The notes under the pieces were generated by a model. The model was given only the letters and a program-made list of their open reading frames with translations, searched no databases and was not told where the DNA came from. A stretch of DNA of 26,801 nucleotides from CAYJLB01 sp964370845 (GTDB lineage Bacteria > Bacillota > Clostridia > Oscillospirales > Ruminococcaceae): the NCBI GenBank assembly GCA_964370845.1, contig CAYJLB010000027.1, forward strand, positions 1-26,801, given 5' to 3'. This document shows positions 21,451-26,801 of the stretch, piece by piece (within the stretch, counting starts at the first letter, position 1; each line of letters begins with the position of its first letter). A program made the translations under genes and the position numbers.

Positions 21451-22634
21451 GCATTTTAACAGTTTCACAGCTTAATAAAATTATTGCTTTTAAAATAAAT
21501 TCTGACATAAAATTGAAAAGTTTAATGGTTGAGGGTGAAGTATCAAATTTTGTAAATCACTACAAAACTGGACATTTTTACTTCACTTTAAAGGACGGAA
21601 ATTCAAGTGTTAAGGCGGTTATGTTCGCCCAAAACGCAAAGAAATTGAAGTTCGAACCTTATGATGGATTGAAAGTGATTTTGTCTTGCGCTGTGGAAGT
21701 ATTTGAGCGAGATGGACTTTATCAGCTTTATGTTTCGGACATAAATCCAGTTGGATTAGGTAAGGTGCATCTTGCTTTTGAACAGCTTAAAGAAAAGTTG
21801 GAGCAAAAAGGCTTTTTTAAGGCAGAATATAAGAAAGAAATTCCTTATTTTCCTAAAAAAGTAGGCGTTGTTACATCTTTAAAAGGGGCGGCTTTACAGG
21901 ATATTTTGAATATTTTACAGCGTCGAAATCCTCTTCTTACTGTGACAATTTATCCTTGTGCAGTGCAAGGAAAGGACGCAGATTTATCCATTGCAAGAAT
22001 GGTTGAAACCGCCGATAATGACGATAATGATGTTATAATTTTAGGACGTGGTGGCGGTTCAAGTGAGGATTTATCCCCTTTTAATTCGGAACTTTTAGCT
22101 GGGGAAATTTTTTATGCGAATACTCCAATTATTTCCGCAGTAGGGCACGAGGTAGATTACTCAATATCGGATTTTGTGGCAGATTTGCGCGCTCCTACAC
22201 CTTCGGCGGCGGCGGAATTATGTTGTGTTGACATAAAAACTTTGGTGACAAGACTCCAGTTTGCTGAAAATAAAATGACTTCTATAATTAAAAACAAGAT
22301 AGAAATTTCTGAGAGAAAAATTGATAATTTAACTGAAAAAATAAATTTATTGTCACCAGAAAATAGGATAAATAATTTTTCTGTAAAGCTTGAAAATTCA
22401 ACAGAAAAATTACATTTTTTAATGGAAAATTACTTACTTAACAAAGAAAATGCACTTGAAAAAAAGGTGTCGGTTCTTTCAAGTTTATCCCCGTTAAACG
22501 TTATTTCCAGGGGATATTCTATAGTTAAAAAAGATGATATAATTGTGAAAAATACCTCCGATTTAGATGTCGGAGATAAAATAAAAATACTTCTTTATGA
22601 TGGTGAAATTGAGGGAGAAGTTACAAAAAAATAG
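21447..22634 (+). CDS. xseA: Exonuclease VII large subunit
   Basis: A 395-residue catalytic subunit of exonuclease VII, which degrades single-stranded DNA to oligonucleotides from both ends. An N-terminal OB-fold (about 1-100, VEGEVSNFVNHYKTGHFYFT, LKDGNSSVKAVMF) binds DNA. The catalytic domain follows (about 120-310) with GVVTSLKGAALQDILNILQR, IILGRGGGSSEDLSPFN and AVGHEVDYSISDFVADLRAP, then TPSAAAEL. A coiled-coil arm (about 270-340) binds XseB, and the tail has SPLNVISRGYSI. The ATGA overlap with the preceding gene implies coupling. Confidence 0.97.
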   Translation: MSILTVSQLNKIIAFKINSDIKLKSLMVEGEVSNFVNHYKTGHFYFTLKDGNSSVKAVMFAQNAKKLKFEPYDGLKVILSCAVEVFERDGLYQLYVSDINPVGLGKVHLAFEQLKEKLEQKGFFKAEYKKEIPYFPKKVGVVTSLKGAALQDILNILQRRNPLLTVTIYPCAVQGKDADLSIARMVETADNDDNDVIILGRGGGSSEDLSPFNSELLAGEIFYANTPIISAVGHEVDYSISDFVADLRAPTPSAAAELCCVDIKTLVTRLQFAENKMTSIIKNKIEISERKIDNLTEKINLLSPENRINNFSVKLENSTEKLHFLMENYLLNKENALEKKVSVLSSLSPLNVISRGYSIVKKDDIIVKNTSDLDVGDKIKILLYDGEIEGEVTKK

Positions 22635-22643
22635 GGTTAAGTA

Positions 22644-22679
22644 TGAAAATAAGATTTTCAAACTGTGCAGAAAGGAATG
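22644..22679 (+). promoter_or_regulatory. Leader hairpin plus AGAAAGGAATG before xseB
   Basis: TGAAAAT (22644-22650), AAG, ATTTTCA (22654-22660) form a perfect 7-bp hairpin. It is followed by AACTGTGCAGAAAGGAATG. The sequence over about 40 nt is close to 8333-8370 before the sulfatase, although the genes are unrelated. Confidence 0.6.
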
Positions 22680-22688
22680 TTCTTAGAA

Positions 22689-22883
22689 ATGACTTTTGAA
22701 AAAGCGATAAATGAACTGGACGAAATAGTTACAAAGCTTGAAAATGGGAAGTTGCCCCTTGAGGAAGCGATTGATTTATACAAAAAAGGAATAGATATTT
22801 CTTTTTCCTGCAAAAAAGACCTTGAAAACGCAAAGCTTACCATAAAAGAATACAAAGAATCGGGAGGAAGCCAAGTTGGATAA
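22689..22883 (+). CDS. xseB: Exonuclease VII small subunit
   Basis: A 64-residue helical-hairpin protein that coats the XseA coiled-coil arms in exonuclease VII. MTFEKAINELDEIVTKLENG and KLPLEEAIDLYKKGIDIS are the family signature. I place the start at ATG 22689, 12 nt after AAAGGA. The in-frame ATG at 22677 directly abuts the ribosome site and would add MFLE. It overlaps the ispA start by 8 bp and follows xseA by 54 bp. Confidence 0.94.
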   Translation: MTFEKAINELDEIVTKLENGKLPLEEAIDLYKKGIDISFSCKKDLENAKLTIKEYKESGGSQVG

Positions 22884-23766
22884 AAATTTTGGACAGCTTA
22901 AAGAGTATGAATGTTCAATAAATGAGCGGATAAATGACTGTTTTTCGGCGGAAAAATTGCCTTATCAAACTGTTTTTGACGCAATGAAATATTCTTTATC
23001 TGCTGGTGGAAAGCGAATTAGACCCGTTTTGTTGCTAGAATTTTACAGAGCTTGTGGTGGGAAAAATGACATATTAAATTCAGCTTTAGCGGTGGAATTT
23101 ATCCATACATACTCCCTAATTCATGATGATTTACCTTGTATGGACGATGATGATTTTCGTCGTGGAAGACCTTCCTGTCATAAAAAATTCAGTGAAAATA
23201 TTGCTGTTTTAGCTGGCGACGCTCTGAATACTTTAGCTTTTGAAACTATTGCAAACGGTGGGAAAAATGGACTTTATTCCTATAAAAGTGCGGTTTTAGC
23301 AAGTGAAGAATTGTCTTCTTGTGCGGGCTTTAAAGGAATGATAGGTGGGCAAATTATTGACCTTGAAAACGAAAATAATCCTGAAATCACCGTGGAAGTG
23401 TTGAATTTACAGAATGAACTTAAAACTGGAAAATTAATCGAAGCCTCTTGCGTTATGGGAGTGATTTTTGCTGATGGAAGTGAGGAAAAACTCAATTTTG
23501 CAAGAGAATACGGAAAAAAATTAGGTTTAGCATTTCAAATTGTTGACGATATTTTAGATAGTACAAGCACTTTTGAGGAACTTGGAAAACCGATAAATAG
23601 CGATTTGAAAAACAAAAAATCCAATTACGTTTCGCTGTTAGGTTTAGAAAAATCTAGGGTAATTGCTGAAAAATTGACTAATGATGCACTTTTGTTAATT
23701 GAAAATTTTGAAAATAATGAATTTTTAATTTATTTAACAAATATGCTTTTAAAGAGAACAAAATAA
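22876..23766 (+). CDS. ispA: Farnesyl/geranylgeranyl diphosphate synthase (IspA type)
   Basis: A 296-residue trans-prenyltransferase that condenses isopentenyl diphosphate with allylic diphosphates, probably to C15. The first aspartate-rich motif is in LIHDDLPCMDDDDFRRGRPS (about 82-101), the second is VDDILD (about 222-227), and GGKRIRPVLL is the N-terminal substrate motif. Chain length is inferred from bacterial IspA homology, not from a determining residue I can verify. It starts with TTG 22876 after GGAGGAAG and overlaps the end of xseB, so it is probably translationally coupled. It works with dxs two genes downstream in isoprenoid synthesis. Confidence 0.94.
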   Translation: MDKNFGQLKEYECSINERINDCFSAEKLPYQTVFDAMKYSLSAGGKRIRPVLLLEFYRACGGKNDILNSALAVEFIHTYSLIHDDLPCMDDDDFRRGRPSCHKKFSENIAVLAGDALNTLAFETIANGGKNGLYSYKSAVLASEELSSCAGFKGMIGGQIIDLENENNPEITVEVLNLQNELKTGKLIEASCVMGVIFADGSEEKLNFAREYGKKLGLAFQIVDDILDSTSTFEELGKPINSDLKNKKSNYVSLLGLEKSRVIAEKLTNDALLLIENFENNEFLIYLTNMLLKRTK

Positions 23767-23785
23767 ACATAAGGGGAGAGAAATA

Positions 23786-24244
23786 GTGGAAATGTTAATG
23801 GATTTCATATCAAATGAAATTATTGTGGCATCTTTAATTTCTTGGAGTATTGCACAAATTTTAAAGGTTATTATAAATTATATTAAGTATAATAAACTGA
23901 ATTTAGAGCGTTTTGTGGGCACGGGGGGAATGCCGTCTGCTCACTCAGCATTTGTTATGGCTGCTACAATTGCAACTTTACGAAGGTGTGGTGCGGGTTC
24001 AACTGAATTTGCAATTATACTAATTTTTGCAACTGTTGTTATGTATGATGCTATGACATTAAGGCGTAGAGCGGGTTTGCATGCGAAAAGAATTAATGAA
24101 ATTGAAAAAAAAATGTCCGAAAATGAGGACAAATTACCTGAAAATAAAAAATTAAATGAATTATTAGGACATACTTTCCTAGAGGTGCTTTGTGGAGCAG
24201 TTTTAGGTGTAGTTGTAGGAATTTTGGTGCCAATTGAATTATGA
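23786..24244 (+). CDS. YuiD-type divergent PAP2 family membrane protein
   Basis: A 152-residue membrane protein of the divergent PAP2 (DUF212) family, related to lipid phosphatases. GTGGMPSAHSAFVMAATIAT (about 48-67) is the conserved SxH-type block, and VVMYDAMTLRRRAGLHAKRI (about 87-106) is the second family block. Membrane helices lie at about 12-35, 55-70, 75-92 and 130-148. Its place between ispA and dxs suggests a link to isoprenoid phosphate metabolism, for example dephosphorylating a prenyl phosphate, but this is inference. The start is GTG 23786, 7 nt after AAGGGGAG; the later ATGs at 23792 and 23798 are alternatives. It overlaps dxs by 4 bp. Confidence 0.88.
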   Translation: MEMLMDFISNEIIVASLISWSIAQILKVIINYIKYNKLNLERFVGTGGMPSAHSAFVMAATIATLRRCGAGSTEFAIILIFATVVMYDAMTLRRRAGLHAKRINEIEKKMSENEDKLPENKKLNELLGHTFLEVLCGAVLGVVVGILVPIEL

Positions 24245-26097
24245 TAAATTTTAATAAAAATACAAGTTTAAATGAGTTGAATTTGCCAGAAGATCTGAAT
24301 AAGATGTCTGTTAAGCAAATGGAAATTCTTTGCCATAAAATACGAAAAAAATTGATTGAAACTGTTTCAAAAACAGGTGGACATTTGGCTTCAAACCTTG
24401 GAACAGTAGAACTTTCTGTGGCTATGCATAAGGTTTTTGACTGTCCGGAGGATAGGTTTGTTTTCGACGTTGGACATCAAGGATATACTCATAAAATTTT
24501 GACGGGAAGGCTATCTGAATTTGATACTTTGCGTCAAGAAAATGGTTTGTCAGGGTTTGTTAAACCTCGTGAATCTGAGTATGATGCTTTTATTTCAGGC
24601 CATGCTAGTAACTCAGTTTCAGCAGCTTTAGGAATTGCTACTGCTCTAAAAAAACAAGGAAAAAAAGATTACACTTTGGCTGTAATCGGTGACGGTTCGC
24701 TGTCGGGAGGACTTGCATATGAAGGGCTCAACAATGCTGGAAAAAGTGGCACAAAGTTAATCGTTATTTTAAACCAAAATGATATGTCTATTTCAGAAAA
24801 TGTTGGTGCAGTCGCTAAGTATTTAACCACTTTGCGTACAAAACAGTCATATGTAAAGACAAAAAATACAGTTTCAGAAATTTTGGAAAGCACTCCAATT
24901 TTGGGCGACCCCATGAAAAAAGCGATTTCTTACACAAAAGAAACATTGAAAAAATCAATTATAAACAGCACTTTGTTTGAATATTTTGGTTTTGAATTTG
25001 TTGGACCTGTGAATGGGCATAATTTAGACGAATTGATTGAAGCTTTAGAAGATGCAAAGGCTATGGAAAAACCAGTGTTAATCAACGTGAAAACCGTGAA
25101 AGGAAAGGGTTATTTGCCAGCAGAGAAAAAGCCTGACGTATTTCATGGTGTAGGAAAGTTTGACGTAAAAACTGGAGAAACTCACAGTAAAAATGAGGAC
25201 ACTTTCTCAGATGTTTTTGGAAAAAATCTCGCTATTTTAGCGAAAAATGATAACAAAATATTTTCAGTAACTGCGGCTATGGAAAATGGAACAGGCTTAC
25301 AACACTTTACAAAAGAGTTTCGTAGCAGATTTTTTGATGTTGGAATTGCTGAATCCCATGCTGTTACTTTTTGTGCTGGGCTTGCAAAAACGGGAATAGT
25401 TCCAGTATTCTGTGTGTACTCGACGTTTTTACAACGATGCTATGACCAAATTTTGCATGATGCTGCTTTGGATAATTCCCACATAGTTTTAGGGATTGAT
25501 AGAGCTGGAATTGTCGGAGATGACGGAGAAACACATCAAGGTTTGTTCGATGTTCCATTTTTGACAACGATTCCAAATGTTACAATTTACTCTCCAAGCA
25601 ATTTTGAAGAGTTAAAATTTGCACAGAATAATGCAATTTATAATGACGAAGGAATAGTTGCTGTTCGTTATCCTCGAGGTAGCGAAGATGTAAATTCAAA
25701 TAATATTTCCTGTGCTTACGACTACTTATTTGTTAAAAATGATAATGATACTCTGGTGATTTCTTATGGAAGATTAATTAACAATATCTTTTCTGCCCGT
25801 GAAAATGCACAATTTGACATACTAAAATTAGTTAAAATTTTTCCCGTTGATAGCAAAATTATTTCGGAAATATTAAAATACAAAAGAATTTTTTTCTTTG
25901 AAGAAAGTTATGAAAACGGTGGAATTGCAGAAAAATTTCTTGCGTATGCATATAAAAATGGCTATAAAGGTGAGTTTTATACTTATGCAATTAATGAATT
26001 TGTACAACAGTCGAGTTTAGAAAGTGCTTTTGCAAAGTATAAATTTGATAGTAATTCTATTATTGATGTTATCACAAGTGAGGATAAAAATGGCTGA
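24241..26097 (+). CDS. dxs: 1-deoxy-D-xylulose-5-phosphate synthase
   Basis: A 618-residue thiamine-diphosphate enzyme joining pyruvate and glyceraldehyde 3-phosphate to make DXP, the first step of the MEP isoprenoid pathway. The N-terminal domain has SKTGGHLASNLGTVELSVAM and FDVGHQGYTHKILTGR, and the ThDP-Mg motif is GDGSLSGGLAYEGLNNAG...NQNDMSIS. The transketolase-like middle domain (about 320-470) has DVGIAESHAVTFCAGLAKTG and HQGLFDVPFLTTIPN. The C-terminal domain ends near residue 610. Full length for the family. ATG 24241 overlaps the upstream stop by 4 bp, and its own last codons overlap tlyA by 8 bp. Confidence 0.97.
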   Translation: MINFNKNTSLNELNLPEDLNKMSVKQMEILCHKIRKKLIETVSKTGGHLASNLGTVELSVAMHKVFDCPEDRFVFDVGHQGYTHKILTGRLSEFDTLRQENGLSGFVKPRESEYDAFISGHASNSVSAALGIATALKKQGKKDYTLAVIGDGSLSGGLAYEGLNNAGKSGTKLIVILNQNDMSISENVGAVAKYLTTLRTKQSYVKTKNTVSEILESTPILGDPMKKAISYTKETLKKSIINSTLFEYFGFEFVGPVNGHNLDELIEALEDAKAMEKPVLINVKTVKGKGYLPAEKKPDVFHGVGKFDVKTGETHSKNEDTFSDVFGKNLAILAKNDNKIFSVTAAMENGTGLQHFTKEFRSRFFDVGIAESHAVTFCAGLAKTGIVPVFCVYSTFLQRCYDQILHDAALDNSHIVLGIDRAGIVGDDGETHQGLFDVPFLTTIPNVTIYSPSNFEELKFAQNNAIYNDEGIVAVRYPRGSEDVNSNNISCAYDYLFVKNDNDTLVISYGRLINNIFSARENAQFDILKLVKIFPVDSKIISEILKYKRIFFFEESYENGGIAEKFLAYAYKNGYKGEFYTYAINEFVQQSSLESAFAKYKFDSNSIIDVITSEDKNG

Positions 26098-26801
26098 AAG
26101 ATTAGATGTATTGTTAGTTAATTTAAATTTTACTACTTCAAGGGAAAAAGCAAAAGATTTAATTAAAAATGGAAGTATAAAAGTTGATGGAAAAGTAGTA
26201 AATAAGCCTTCGACAAATGTTAGATTAGATAGTAAAATCGAATTAATTGGTGAGCAATTAAAGTATGTTAGTCGAGGCGGATTAAAATTAGAAAGTGCAA
26301 TCAATGCATTTCAAATAGATTTAACTGATAAAATTTGCGCTGATATAGGTGCATCTACGGGCGGATTCACCGATTGTATTTTGCAAAATGGAGGCAAAAA
26401 GGTTTATGCGATTGATGTTGGACATAGCCAATTAGCAGAAAAACTTTGCAATGATATTAGGGTAATCAATTATGAAAAAATAAATGCTCGAAACATTTCA
26501 TCTGAATTATTGCCAGAAAAAGTCGATTTTATATGTGTTGATTTATCTTTTATTTCAATTTCATTAGTTTTAGAAAGCCTTTTAACAATTCTTAAATTGA
26601 ATGGAGAAATTGTTGTATTAATTAAGCCACAATTTGAGGCTGGACGTGAAAATATCGGTAAGAACGGTATCGTTAAATCTGTAAAAGTGCATAAAAAGGT
26701 TCTTAATAGATTAGCTGATTTTACCAAATTGTGCAATTTAGATTTATGCGATTTGACACATTCCACTATAAAAGGTGGGGATGGAAATATTGAGTACTTA
26801 G
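26090..26801 (+). CDS. tlyA: TlyA family rRNA methyltransferase (partial, runs off right edge)
   Basis: The first 237 residues of a TlyA/YqxC-family protein. An N-terminal S4 RNA-binding domain (about 2-60, ERLDVLLVNLNFTTSREKAK, then KNGSIKVDG) precedes a FtsJ-like Rossmann methyltransferase domain with ADIGASTGGFTDCILQNG as the SAM motif. YAIDVGHSQLAEKL, then VDLSFISISLVL and LIKPQFEAGRENIGKNGIV follow. Characterised members 2'-O-methylate cytidines of 16S/23S rRNA; haemolysin is an old misnomer. It starts at ATG 26090, inside the end of dxs. In Firmicutes argR and recN usually follow, beyond this window. Confidence 0.93.
   Translation, partial: MAERLDVLLVNLNFTTSREKAKDLIKNGSIKVDGKVVNKPSTNVRLDSKIELIGEQLKYVSRGGLKLESAINAFQIDLTDKICADIGASTGGFTDCILQNGGKKVYAIDVGHSQLAEKLCNDIRVINYEKINARNISSELLPEKVDFICVDLSFISISLVLESLLTILKLNGEIVVLIKPQFEAGRENIGKNGIVKSVKVHKKVLNRLADFTKLCNLDLCDLTHSTIKGGDGNIEYL

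Overview
The window is low-GC DNA from an endospore-forming Gram-positive anaerobe. A clostridial relative of the Ruminococcaceae/Oscillospiraceae group is the best guess. The evidence is a complete spoIIIA operon, a Firmicutes-type spoIIIA / Asp23 / nusB / xseAB / ispA / dxs / tlyA gene order, an oxygen-sensitive radical-SAM sulfatase maturase, AAGGAGG-type ribosome binding sites, and promoters of the TTGACA-17-TGATATAAT kind. The genus is an inference and cannot be settled from the sequence alone.

Layout. 1-335 holds GC-richer intergenic repeats. 336-2729 carries a PsiE-like membrane protein, a transaldolase on the minus strand and a lipoprotein with a bacterial Ig-like domain. 2801-5386 is a large cell-surface adhesin-like protein on the minus strand. 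5673-6065 is a two-helix membrane protein with a zinc ribbon. 6135-7832 is a phage-like control module: a CI/LexA-type repressor (minus), a small Cro-like HTH protein and a DUF1492 protein. Two divergent promoters lie between the regulators, and each has a near-identical 15-bp operator in the same place. About 7955-8155 looks like an independently transcribed structured RNA. 8379-12376 is a sulfate-ester module: a Cys-type sulfatase, a TauE/SafE-family exporter and an anaerobic sulfatase-maturating enzyme, separated and bounded by repeat-rich spacers. 12686-13840 is an AI-2E-family permease (minus). 13986-19488 is spoIIIAA-AH, preceded by a sigma-E-like promoter and interrupted by a 557-bp repeat-filled gap between AF and AG. 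19594-26801 is the housekeeping run: Asp23/Gls24 protein, nusB, a TsaD/Kae1 paralogue, xseA, xseB, ispA, a YuiD-type PAP2 protein, dxs, and tlyA, which runs off the right edge.

Working together. SpoIIIAA-AH build the forespore-facing secretion/feeding channel. XseA and XseB form exonuclease VII. IspA and Dxs belong to the MEP isoprenoid pathway. The maturase would convert the sulfatase active-site Cys to formylglycine, and the TauE/SafE protein could move the released sulfur oxyanion.

The most unusual content is non-coding. One element is a family of dispersed hairpins whose stems change in a compensated way while their flanks stay constant. Another is a repeat hairpin that supplies the Shine-Dalgarno of spoIIIAF and spoIIIAG. 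A third is a recurring leader (short hairpin, then GAAAGGAATG at a fixed 11-12 nt from the start) in front of unrelated genes. The last is the unidentified structured RNA at about 7955-8155.
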